32,628 nucleotides of DNA from Saprospiraceae bacterium (GTDB lineage: Bacteria; Bacteroidota; Bacteroidia; Chitinophagales; Saprospiraceae), in contig JAIXOO010000280.1 of the NCBI GenBank assembly GCA_027486765.1, positions 1-32,628 on the forward strand, written 5' to 3'. This document shows positions 23,678 through 30,743 of the stretch, piece after piece. The notes below the pieces were generated by a model, which ran no database searches, had not been told where the DNA came from, and saw only the letters and a list, made by a program, of their open reading frames with translations. The first letter of the stretch is position 1. Each line of letters begins with the position of its first letter. The translations under genes and the position numbers were made by a program.

Positions 23678-25540
23678 TTATTCCACGGTAAAAATCTCTA
23701 CTCGCAGACCTACCCAATCAGTGCGGTAAATACTGGTTGTGCCTGTCACGTAAAAGTTCCTGCTTTTCATATGGACATTCAGGTGCTTTATTTTGAGACT
23801 CGCCAGGTCAGGCATAGTCGATTGCACCGGGCCATCGTTGATGCTTACAATTAGTTCTTTTTCGGCTTTGATGCAACGCTCTATTCGGTTGCGGATGTTG
23901 TCAATTCCTTCGTCCGAAATAGGTCCTTCGAATGATGAATGGGCATCTTCTACTACTTCTCGCCATTTTTTGGATTCAAGGGTCAATAATCTACGGAGGT
24001 AAGTATTGTTTTGGTTGCTCAGGATCTTGGCCTTGTATGCTTCAAACTCTTGGGGGGCTGAGGGTATACCTCCCATGATGACTTGCATGTTTTTACTCCA
24101 ATTTCCAGTTTGCATTTTCTTCAAGATATTGAAGTCAAAACCTTCGGTACCACAGCCACCTTCATGACTCTGAATCACTAAAGGGAATTCACTGTTTTCG
24201 CCAGCATAAATTCTACAACTGCTACCATTGGCGTCTTCCAAGGCAATTGAGCCCAACCTGCCCTTTTCATCCAAGGTGTAAGAGATTCGTTTATTGATCT
24301 TTAAGGGGGTTTTAGCCAGGCGCTCCAGTTCAGCATGATCAATGTCCAGGTCAACGATGATGAGGACAGTGTTGATTTCAGGTTGAGGTATAATGGTATC
24401 GGGGCTTGGATTTTGCTTAAGTTCAGAATTTGTTGGGGTTGCTTGTGGTAGCTTATTGGTAAATGACTCTTTTTTTTCTTGCGGAAAAAAAGCTTTTTGA
24501 TCAAGAGAAACGGGCACTGTTTCATACGTTACTGGTGCGTCTAATGCAGCAGGCTTTCGGGTATGGTTTAGTAGGGTGTTCTTTATGGCTACAGGACGAT
24601 TCAATACGGGCAGCAAAGGCAGCAATAAAAAGACTAGCGCATACCGAAGGGTGTGTTGTTTTGGGGAGGGTTTACTGTTCATCATCACAATCCGTTCTTT
24701 GAGCAATGAAAAGCTATAGGAGGTTGAGAGACTGTTGTTGAAAGCAGGATTGGCCCAGCTCAGCAAACTGAGTTGATAGGCTTTTTTGTCCCATTGTTGT
24801 TGCAATACAGCCTGATCCGCCAGGTATTCCAGGTTGTTTTCTACCAGTCGGCGATAGTACCAGGCTGCTGGGTTAAACCATTGCCAGATCAATGTAAGTT
24901 CGGCCAGTAGAATATCCCAGGTATGCCCTTGGCTAATATGGGCCAACTCATGAGTGAGCACGAGATCCAACTCCGGACTCCGGTACAGTTGATCCGAAAC
25001 AAAAACAGTTCGGCCAAAAGCAAAAGGAGACAAAGCGCCGGGGCAGACCGCCAGTCGGTAACTGCCCCTTTGCTCAATGCGTGCTTTACGATACAATTTC
25101 CACAACGATAAGATTTGGAGGATGAACCGAATGCCCAAAGCAAGGCAGCCAAGGCCGTAAAGCCAGGTAACGATCTCCATAAAACGAATTGGGTGAGTTG
25201 GCTTGGGTTGAGTTTTAATGGAATATGATTTGGATTGGTTTTTCTGCTCTAGTTGCGTCACTCCGGAAGAAGGACTAAAATCAATCATGGCCTCATCAAC
25301 AGGCTGACTGGGGATGACCAACTTAATGTGTTTAGATGGAACATTGATTTTGCGCCAAATCGTCCAGGACTCTGGCAAATGGATATGGGGAATAATCAGG
25401 CTTGCCAGCAATAAACCCAATAAGAAACTACGGTTCCATTTCAGGTAAGTGCTCTTGAGAAACAATACATGAAACACTACTACTCCAATCAAAAGAATGA
25501 GAGTAGATGCCAGGTTATATTTCAGGATTGGGTCGAACAT
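23678..25540 (-). CDS. BlaR1/MecR1-like M56 membrane metalloprotease with extracytoplasmic domain (copy 2)
   Basis: A 620-residue antirepressor-type protein. TM segments are at about 7-28, 38-55, 120-145 and 297-318. The zinc protease site is THELAHISQGH (His197, Glu198, His201) with Glu238 in ENNLEYLADQ, spaced as in BlaR1. In BlaR1 systems ligand sensing outside the membrane activates this site and leads to removal of BlaI. Here the sensor is not a penicillin-binding domain: after a Pro/Lys-rich linker, residues about 389-620 form the domain shared with copies 1 and 3 (TVLIIVDLDIDHAELERL, GGCGTEGF, QVIMGGIPSAP, VGLRVEIFTVE). It therefore senses something other than beta-lactams, or acts through partners. 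Only this copy keeps the protease. Confidence 0.85.
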   Translation of the reverse strand: MFDPILKYNLASTLILLIGVVVFHVLFLKSTYLKWNRSFLLGLLLASLIIPHIHLPESWTIWRKINVPSKHIKLVIPSQPVDEAMIDFSPSSGVTQLEQKNQSKSYSIKTQPKPTHPIRFMEIVTWLYGLGCLALGIRFILQILSLWKLYRKARIEQRGSYRLAVCPGALSPFAFGRTVFVSDQLYRSPELDLVLTHELAHISQGHTWDILLAELTLIWQWFNPAAWYYRRLVENNLEYLADQAVLQQQWDKKAYQLSLLSWANPAFNNSLSTSYSFSLLKERIVMMNSKPSPKQHTLRYALVFLLLPLLPVLNRPVAIKNTLLNHTRKPAALDAPVTYETVPVSLDQKAFFPQEKKESFTNKLPQATPTNSELKQNPSPDTIIPQPEINTVLIIVDLDIDHAELERLAKTPLKINKRISYTLDEKGRLGSIALEDANGSSCRIYAGENSEFPLVIQSHEGGCGTEGFDFNILKKMQTGNWSKNMQVIMGGIPSAPQEFEAYKAKILSNQNNTYLRRLLTLESKKWREVVEDAHSSFEGPISDEGIDNIRNRIERCIKAEKELIVSINDGPVQSTMPDLASLKIKHLNVHMKSRNFYVTGTTSIYRTDWVGLRVEIFTVE

Positions 25541-25565
25541 GGCCTATGGGTATTAACAGGTTCAA

Positions 25566-26414
25566 TTATTCCGCGGTGAAAATTTCTAATCTCAATCCAA
25601 CAAGTTCCTCTTTGATCAACTTTGTAGTGTTCTCCTGATAGTAGTGTGCTATTTTATCATGGACCTCGATTCGGCTTAATTTTAAATTTTCCAAAGCGGG
25701 TAGGGTATTTTGTGGTGCCCCCCCATTGATGGATACGATCAATTCCAGGTTGCCTTCCTTACATTTTTGCGCCCTATTTTTAAGGTGATTTAAGGCTTTT
25801 TCAGTGAAGGTATTATAAGTTGAGTGGTCCCTTTCGTAGGTATTTACCCAGTTTGAAGCTTTTAACTCAGTAAGCATTCGCATTTGATTCGCCTCATAGA
25901 TTGCCAGTGCTTTGGGGCGAAGTGCCGCAATTGCTTGTTTGGTTGCTGGCAGGCCGACGCAGTAAATTTTGGTTTTATCCCAGTCTGCGGCCAGAATTTC
26001 GTCAACTGTTTTTAAGGACAGTTGATCTTCCGCACCACTGTAACCTTTTTTGGCATACACAACTCCTGGTAAGCGATCTTTTTCTGAGGACATTGAATTG
26101 CCTGATGAGCTCCCTTTCCCTTTTAAGGTATATCCGATTAGTTTGTTGTCTGCATTTCTGTCCAGAATGAGCTTTCTATCAAATGAAAAACTCATCCTGC
26201 TTAATTTTTCCAATTCACTTTCCGTGGCGTTTGGCCCAACCACGATGAAAAATTCCGCTGAATCCGTTTTCGGTTCGCTTGGTTGTGGAGCTGTAATTTC
26301 CTGTCCCTGCAAAAATGCTGGCTGGTTGAAAACCGAAAACATCGGCAGTGTGGATAAAACCATGGCACAACCCAACAAATACACTTTGGGCGAGGATTTC
26401 CGATTCATCATCAT
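25566..26414 (-). CDS. Exported stand-alone copy of the BlaR1-like sensor domain (copy 1)
   Basis: A 282-residue protein that directly follows the repressor gene. It starts at one of three adjacent ATGs (26414, 26411, 26408): MMMNRKSSPKVYLLGCAMV, a signal peptide or anchor. The domain that follows aligns with the M56 protein's C-terminus (FFIVVG strand, ESELEKL, LIVSINGGAPQNTLPALENL, VGLRLEIFTAE) but is the most diverged: the Cys pair of copies 2 and 3 is missing, while the later Cys (AQKCKEGN) is kept. Upstream the frame is open to a GTG at 26468, which adds TSYIFSLLKERT, a remnant of the M56 sequence. I prefer the ATG start. The stop is 25 nt before the M56 start, so the genes are one operon. 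Confidence 0.75.
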   Translation of the reverse strand: MMMNRKSSPKVYLLGCAMVLSTLPMFSVFNQPAFLQGQEITAPQPSEPKTDSAEFFIVVGPNATESELEKLSRMSFSFDRKLILDRNADNKLIGYTLKGKGSSSGNSMSSEKDRLPGVVYAKKGYSGAEDQLSLKTVDEILAADWDKTKIYCVGLPATKQAIAALRPKALAIYEANQMRMLTELKASNWVNTYERDHSTYNTFTEKALNHLKNRAQKCKEGNLELIVSINGGAPQNTLPALENLKLSRIEVHDKIAHYYQENTTKLIKEELVGLRLEIFTAE

Positions 26415-26517
26415 AGTTCTTTCTTTTAGGAGTGAAAAAATATAGGAAGTACAACAGAATACCACCAAGCAGCAATACAGCTGCCTGCAGCAAATGGTGA
26501 AGAACCAAACTTTGCAT
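26415..26517 (-). pseudogene. Collapsed N-terminal remnant of an M56 gene, or leader peptide
   Basis: From an ATG at 26517 the minus strand encodes MQSLVLHHLLQAAVLLLGGI and more apolar residues, a hydrophobic segment like the first helix of M56 proteins. After about 27 codons homology moves to another frame, where TSYIFSLLKERT (26450-26415) matches residues 273-284 of the M56 protein, immediately before the start of copy 1. The simplest reading is an M56 gene that lost its protease portion by an internal deletion with frameshift. The open frame from 26517 may still be translated as a short leader. Confidence 0.5.
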
Positions 26518-26561
26518 AGGGTATTACAGTATTACGAGAGGCATCTGACGGGCGAGGTCAC

Positions 26562-26921
26562 TTACTCTCCTTTTTCAATGGCTTTTAAGATGTCTTTCAG
26601 TTCTTCAGGCGTAATTTTTTTCTCACGGGCAAAAAATGCCACCATGTTCTTGTAGGAGTTGTCAAAATACGCAGCCATGGAATCCCCCAGGAACTGACGT
26701 TGATAGGCTTCCTTGCTGATCTTGGGTAGGTAGCGGTGCGTTCCTCCAAAGTCTTCATGTGTCACGAAGCCCTGGTTTTCCAGCTTGCGAATCACCGTTG
26801 ATACCGTGTTGTAGTGCGGCTTTGGCTCAGGCAGTAGCTCGATGATGTCCTTGACGAAGGCTCGTTCTAGTTTCCACAAGGCTTGCATCAGCTCTTCTTC
26901 TTTGCGCGTAAGTCGCTTCAT
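26562..26921 (-). CDS. BlaI/MecI-family transcriptional repressor
   Basis: A 119-residue winged-helix repressor: MKRLTRKEEELMQALWKLER, the helix-turn-helix VKDIIELLPEPKPHYNTVST with the typical YNTV, IRKLENQGFVTHEDFGGTHRY as wing, and a C-terminal dimerisation part ending EELKDILKAIEKGE. BlaI dimers bind dyads in their own promoter and are removed through the M56 protease. The ATG at 26921 is used because the longer open frame's TTG at 26945 lies inside the promoter -7 box. It is the first gene of the operon with the three sensor-domain genes. Its target is readable just upstream: two AACTA-N6-TAGTT dyads. Confidence 0.92.
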   Translation of the reverse strand: MKRLTRKEEELMQALWKLERAFVKDIIELLPEPKPHYNTVSTVIRKLENQGFVTHEDFGGTHRYLPKISKEAYQRQFLGDSMAAYFDNSYKNMVAFFAREKKITPEELKDILKAIEKGE

Positions 26922-26942
26922 TGTATTGGTTGTTGTGTCTGA

Positions 26943-26973
26943 CAAACATACAACTACTTTTTTAGTTTGTCAA
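26943..26973 (-). promoter_or_regulatory. Bacteroidetes promoter of the BlaI operon
   Basis: On the minus strand TTG (26973-26971) is followed by exactly 20 nt and then TATGTTTG (26950-26943), the full -33/-7 arrangement of Bacteroidetes. Transcription would start near 26937, about 16 nt before the repressor ATG, giving a very short leader. Confidence 0.75.
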
Positions 26974-26987
26974 CTATTTTTCTAGTT
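26952..26987. promoter_or_regulatory. Twin BlaI operator dyads
   Basis: AACTA-N6-TAGTT occurs twice, at 26952-26967 and 26972-26987, 20 bp apart centre to centre (about two helical turns). The first fills the spacer between the -33 and -7 boxes and the second covers the -33 box. In addition GACAAAC (26941-26947) and GTTTGTC pair around dyad 1. This is the classic layout for repression by a dimer bound side by side. Confidence 0.75.
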
Positions 26988-26996
26988 ATTTTTTGC

Positions 26997-27029
26997 AAAA
27001 AAAAACAGCAGCGTCTTTTGATGCTGCTG
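26997..27029 (-). terminator. Intrinsic terminator of the metallophosphoesterase gene
   Basis: On the minus strand CAGCAGCATC-AAAA-GACGCTGCTG forms a 10-bp stem (one wobble pair, 27006-27029) followed by nine T residues (27005-26997). It lies 20 nt after the stop at 27050 and insulates the BlaI promoter that starts just beyond it. Confidence 0.85.
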
Positions 27030-27049
27030 GTCCTACTTCTTTTACTTGC

Positions 27050-28198
27050 CTAAAGTTTGAGTTCAGCCCGTTTTCCCTTTTGATCGATGCGGAAAAGTTT
27101 TCCATCTTCATACAACAAGGCTGTTGAATTGGGATCCACGTGGCGGGTATCGATGGCGATGACTTTACCCCCGTAAAAAGATTTGACCGCGTTGACGAGG
27201 GTATGCCCGACAACGATGTGTTTTCCACCAAATTTTCGCAAAGACTCCTCAACCTCTGCATCCTGAGCATGGTTCATCACATAATCGCGGTACCAGATCG
27301 GGCCATTGTCATTAAATAAAAACCTCAATACTTCATCGTCAATCCGCGACACATCCTCCTGGATGAAATAAAAAGGCCGCATGGTATTGTTGATTTCCGA
27401 CAAGGTTTTGTCCAGGTAATTCAGGTCAGGTGCCAGGCCACCGTGTACAAAGATGAAGTCACCAATCCTTTCCACCACGTTTTTGGTCGCCAACCAGCGG
27501 CCCAATTCGGTGGAACCTTTAAACCAGTTGACGTAAGGTTCTTGATACAAGTCTGCATTGCGCATGTATTTGGGATGCACGTAGCGGTGGTCGTTGGACA
27601 TGTTCATGATCTCGTGATTGCCCAAGATGTAATGCACGTAACCGCCAGCTGCTTTGGCCTTATCCTCTAAATCGTAAATGAGCCAGAGCGTTTCGGTGAC
27701 ATTGGTACCTCGGTCAAAAAAATCGCCCACACAAACGAGGTGCCCTTTGCCAAAAGTCCAATTGTATTGCGCATCGATTACTTTGTGGTTGATCAAAAAG
27801 TTGCGAAAAGACCCAAAGGTGCCTTCTATATCAGATATTGCCAGGATTTTTTCAACTTTAGGATATTCGGTATTTTCAATTTTCAGTTTGGCCTTGAGCT
27901 TGGTCTTAAAATTCCATTCTGGATTTTTGGTGAAGCGACACTCAATGGTCAAATTGCTTTTTTGTCTGGCCTCGATGGAGTCAATGGTGGCCACTGCTGT
28001 GGTGTCCTTCATTTGGATTTGCCGGATGTAAACCTTGTTTTTGCGGTAAAAAAGGTGCGGCCCATCGGTATCTACCTTACCCAATTCTGGAGGCAGGGGA
28101 GTGGCGTGGTCTTCCTGTGCCATCAACACATTACTGAGCAAAGCAAGGCAAAACGCCAGAAATATAGAGTTGAGAAATGCTGATTTGTCTGTGTTCAT
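27050..28198 (-). CDS. Exported PPP-like metallophosphoesterase
   Basis: A 382-residue calcineurin-like phosphoesterase. After an N-terminal signal (FLNSIFLAFCLALLSNVLMAQ) and a beta-rich region to about 115, the catalytic domain shows ISDIEGTFGSF, CVGDFFDRGTN, ILGNHEIMN, FVHGGLAPD and VVGHT, the order of the PPP/ApaH/Shewanella-like phosphatase group. The first motif has Glu where the family normally has His (DxH becomes DIE), which changes one metal ligand. The gene is single and ends with a strong terminator. The substrate (phosphoprotein or dinucleotide) is not known; its place outside the cytoplasm is inferred from the signal. Confidence 0.85.
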   Translation of the reverse strand: MNTDKSAFLNSIFLAFCLALLSNVLMAQEDHATPLPPELGKVDTDGPHLFYRKNKVYIRQIQMKDTTAVATIDSIEARQKSNLTIECRFTKNPEWNFKTKLKAKLKIENTEYPKVEKILAISDIEGTFGSFRNFLINHKVIDAQYNWTFGKGHLVCVGDFFDRGTNVTETLWLIYDLEDKAKAAGGYVHYILGNHEIMNMSNDHRYVHPKYMRNADLYQEPYVNWFKGSTELGRWLATKNVVERIGDFIFVHGGLAPDLNYLDKTLSEINNTMRPFYFIQEDVSRIDDEVLRFLFNDNGPIWYRDYVMNHAQDAEVEESLRKFGGKHIVVGHTLVNAVKSFYGGKVIAIDTRHVDPNSTALLYEDGKLFRIDQKGKRAELKL

Positions 28199-28370
28199 AA
28201 TCTGTCACTTGTGATCAATAGAAATAGGGTTAAGTAACTGTTTTTTGATTTGCCATCAAAATAAAAAACTTGTGCAGCCTTTTATATGAAATTTACCCTA
28301 AGCTATCTCCTTTATGACGAAATAAAAGCAAATAGCCACAGTTTAAACGCAAGTATTTTAATAATTAGTC

Positions 28371-28383
28371 AGCCATAGTGGCT
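28371..28383 (-). terminator. Short hairpin after the TrmH-like gene
   Basis: AGCCA-TAG-TGGCT lies 8-20 nt beyond the stop at 28391, followed on the minus strand by an A/T-rich tract without a clean T-run. It is a weak terminator candidate. The rest of 28199-28390 shows nothing definite. Confidence 0.3.
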
Positions 28384-28390
28384 TTAGTAA

Positions 28391-29197
28391 CTACTTTCTT
28401 TGCCGCAAAGCCTCGAAAAGTAAAATAGCCGTTGAAACGGAAACATTCATTGAATCAACCAACCCATGCATCGGAATGATCACCCGCTGGGAAGCGTTTT
28501 GCACCCAAAAGGAGGAAATCCCATCTGCTTCCGTTCCCATCACCAAAGCAGTAGGGCCGCGCAAATCACAATCAAAATAAGGATAACTGGCTTCCAGATG
28601 GGTAGCAAAAATCCGAATCTGGTGCTGTTGCAACCATTCCAGCGCGTCCATCGCAGCTACGCTAAAAATGGGTACCGTGAATACTGCCCCCAAGCTGGCC
28701 CGGATTACATTAGGGTTGTACCAGTCCGTTTGGGGGTCGCACAACAACACTGCGTCCACTCCGGCGGCATCAGCAGTACGCAAGATGGCACCCAGGTTAC
28801 CGGGTTTTTCCACCGTTTCGAGCAGCAAGATCAAGGGATTCTCCTTCACCTTAAACTCGTTTAAAGCGGGGGATTTGCTCCGCAATACCGCGACAATATT
28901 GGGTACATTCGCCCGGTAAGCGATTTTTTCCATCACTGGCCCATTGACTTGAATCAGTTGTTGGGCAGCGGCGGGCTGGTGCTTCAAAACTTGCTGAATA
29001 TTTTCTTCGGGGGTGATGTCGGGATTGTACAAAAGCTGTTCTACGACATAATCCGCGCGCAAAGCCATCCCTACTTCGATCAATCCCTCAGCCACCAGCA
29101 AACCCTGCTTGCGCCGTTCCCTGGCCTTCTCCAGTAGATTGCCAATGTTTTTAATCAATGGATTTTGCAGACTGCTGATTATCTTTGCGCTTGACAT
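28391..29197 (-). CDS. TrmH/SpoU-family RNA 2'-O-methyltransferase
   Basis: A 268-residue SPOUT methyltransferase with the deep trefoil-knot AdoMet site. The N-terminal part (SSLQNPLIKNIGNLLEKARERRKQG) is the small L30e-like RNA-binding substrate domain. SPOUT motif 1 is LETVEKPGNLGAILRTADAAG, motif 2 LVMGTEADGIS and motif 3 VIIPMHGLVDSMNVSVSTAILL. It methylates a ribose in rRNA or tRNA; which position cannot be told. The start is divergent from the next methyltransferase gene with 97 nt between. Confidence 0.9.
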   Translation of the reverse strand: MSSAKIISSLQNPLIKNIGNLLEKARERRKQGLLVAEGLIEVGMALRADYVVEQLLYNPDITPEENIQQVLKHQPAAAQQLIQVNGPVMEKIAYRANVPNIVAVLRSKSPALNEFKVKENPLILLLETVEKPGNLGAILRTADAAGVDAVLLCDPQTDWYNPNVIRASLGAVFTVPIFSVAAMDALEWLQQHQIRIFATHLEASYPYFDCDLRGPTALVMGTEADGISSFWVQNASQRVIIPMHGLVDSMNVSVSTAILLFEALRQRK

Positions 29198-29294
29198 ATC
29201 TTTACTACTTCACCTTGATAAATAGAGTGCTAAAACTGCACAAATTCGTGCACTTTACCTACTCTGAAGACTTTATTTTGGTGTATTCGCAACT

Positions 29295-30185
29295 ATGCAG
29301 GCATTACCCTTACCTCCTTTTGAAGATTACGAGCTCATCGATAGCGGCAATTTTAAAAAATTGGAACGCTTTGGGCCATACGTGCTTTCACGCCCGGAGC
29401 CGCAAGCCATTTGGTCGCCCGCACTGAGCGAAGCAGAGTGGAATAAAAAAGCCCAGGCTACCTTCAACCGCAAATCAGGCGCAGCTGCCAGCGCCGAAGA
29501 TGGCAACTGGGAACTCAAACCCGGTATGCCCGAACAATGGCATATCCGCTATCACTACGAAGGCATGAACCTGGCTTTCCGACTAGGTCTTACCTCGTTC
29601 AAACACGTTGGTATTTTCCCCGAACAGGCCGAAAACTGGAACTACATCTACCAGGGTCTGCACGAAATGGACGTAGATCAACCCGCAGTCCTCAATCTTT
29701 TTGCCTACACGGGTGGTGCCTCACTGGCTGCCAAAGCAGCTGGTGCCGACGTGGTGCATGTGGATTCAGTCAAACCCGTGGTGAGTTGGGCTCGCCAAAA
29801 CATGGAAGCCAGCCAATTGAGCAATATCCGCTGGACGGTAGAGGATGCGCTGAAATTCGTGCGCAAGGAAGCCAAAAGAGGCCGCAAATACCAGGCCATC
29901 ATCCTTGATCCACCCGCATACGGCCGTGGCCCCGAGGGTGAAAAATGGTTGTTGGAGAAACATTTGCCGGAACTGCTGGAGCATTGTGGGCAAATCTTGG
30001 ATCCAGAACACCATTTGTTGATCCTCAATTTGTACTCGATGGGCTTCTCGGCCCTGATTGCTGAAAATCTAGTGAAGCAGTATTTTCCCTTTGCGCAAGA
30101 CGTGGAAAAGGGAGAATTGTACATTCCCGATCAGGGGGGGCGGAATTTGCCACTGGGGGTTTTTTCACGGTTTGCTAAAAAATAA
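29295..30185 (+). CDS. Class I SAM-dependent methyltransferase (RlmI/RlmK-like)
   Basis: A 296-residue Rossmann-fold methyltransferase resembling the catalytic part of RlmI and RlmK, without an N-terminal PUA or THUMP domain. After a beta-rich region (FGPYVLSRPEPQAIWSPALS), AdoMet motif I is VLNLFAYTGGASLAAKAAGA (about 136-155), VVHVDSVKPVVSWARQN is motif II and AIILDPPAYGRG is the catalytic motif IV. The DPPAYG motif suits modification of a base in rRNA. The frame starts at an ATG 97 nt from the divergent TrmH-like gene; a near-match promoter TATTTTGG is seen about 20 nt upstream. It is co-transcribed with the next small gene (13 nt gap). Confidence 0.87.
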   Translation: MQALPLPPFEDYELIDSGNFKKLERFGPYVLSRPEPQAIWSPALSEAEWNKKAQATFNRKSGAAASAEDGNWELKPGMPEQWHIRYHYEGMNLAFRLGLTSFKHVGIFPEQAENWNYIYQGLHEMDVDQPAVLNLFAYTGGASLAAKAAGADVVHVDSVKPVVSWARQNMEASQLSNIRWTVEDALKFVRKEAKRGRKYQAIILDPPAYGRGPEGEKWLLEKHLPELLEHCGQILDPEHHLLILNLYSMGFSALIAENLVKQYFPFAQDVEKGELYIPDQGGRNLPLGVFSRFAKK

Positions 30186-30198
30186 AATTGGGTGATAT

Positions 30199-30660
30199 AT
30201 GGAACAGCTCCTCAAAAAACTCAACTACAAAGATCAATCTCCCGTGCTTTTGCTCAATCTGCCTGCCGAATTGAGCGACTTCGCTCGCTACGTCCAGAGC
30301 GTGACCGAGCTGGTTGACAGCATGGATAAAGTAGAAAAGCCTCAATTTGCCCTTTTCTTCGTGACCCAATTGTCGGAAATTGAGGCCATTGCAAAAACGC
30401 TCGAAGACCGGCTGGAAGGCGACTCCATCCTCTGGTTTGTCTATCCAAAAGGTACCTCCAAACGTTACAAGTGCAACTTCAATCGGGATACTGGTTGGGC
30501 TGCCTTAGGTAAATTAGGCTTGGAAAGTGTACGAATGGTGGCCGTCAATGAAGATTGGAGCGCGCTGCGCTTCAGGCGAGTAGAATACATCAAGGCTTTG
30601 ACCCGGCAGTTTGGGACCTTGTCGGAAGAAGGGGGTAAAAAAGTGAAAAGTGAAAAGTGA
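30199..30660 (+). CDS. Small conserved protein, possibly DUF3052-like
   Basis: A 153-residue soluble protein without signal or membrane segment. It has LKKLNYKDQSPVLLLNLPAE at the start, FALFFVTQLSEIEAIAKTL, SILWFVYPKGTSKRYKC (near 75-92) and a C-terminal VAVNEDWSALRFRRVEYI; the WFVYPKG and DWSALRFR signatures recall DUF3052, from memory. It follows the methyltransferase gene by 13 nt. The last residues (KKVKSEK) come from the AAAAGTG repeat array: the coding frame runs into the left arm of the hairpin and stops there, so the original C-terminus probably ended near SEEGG. Confidence 0.7.
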   Translation: MEQLLKKLNYKDQSPVLLLNLPAELSDFARYVQSVTELVDSMDKVEKPQFALFFVTQLSEIEAIAKTLEDRLEGDSILWFVYPKGTSKRYKCNFNRDTGWAALGKLGLESVRMVAVNEDWSALRFRRVEYIKALTRQFGTLSEEGGKKVKSEK

Positions 30661-30743
30661 AAAGTGAAAAGTGAAAAATTGTCAGTAGAAACCAAATGGT
30701 ACCTGCTTTTCGTTTTTCACTTTTCACTTTTCACTTTTCACTT
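30641..30743. repeat. Tandem-word hairpin, AAAAGTG units (second copy)
   Basis: Arms 30641-30679 and 30705-30743 match inversely at 35 of 39 positions, all four differences being transitions; five tandem AAAAGTG words run from 30639 to 30673. Both neighbouring genes are convergent and both stop codons (30658-30660 and 30742-30744) lie in the arms. The right arm carries one AAAAACG variant word and ends GAAAAGCA, exactly as the left arm of the element at 20351-20432. Confidence 0.9.

Noticed and set aside
23487..23717. 76-codon minus-strand ORF across the M56/copy 3 junction
   Set aside because: It joins the M56 3' end in another frame with a relic of the M56 segment and then copy 3 out of frame; it is a by-product of the duplication.
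26922..26945. Longer BlaI start at TTG 26945
   Set aside because: It falls inside the promoter -7 box, so it could not be in the transcript.
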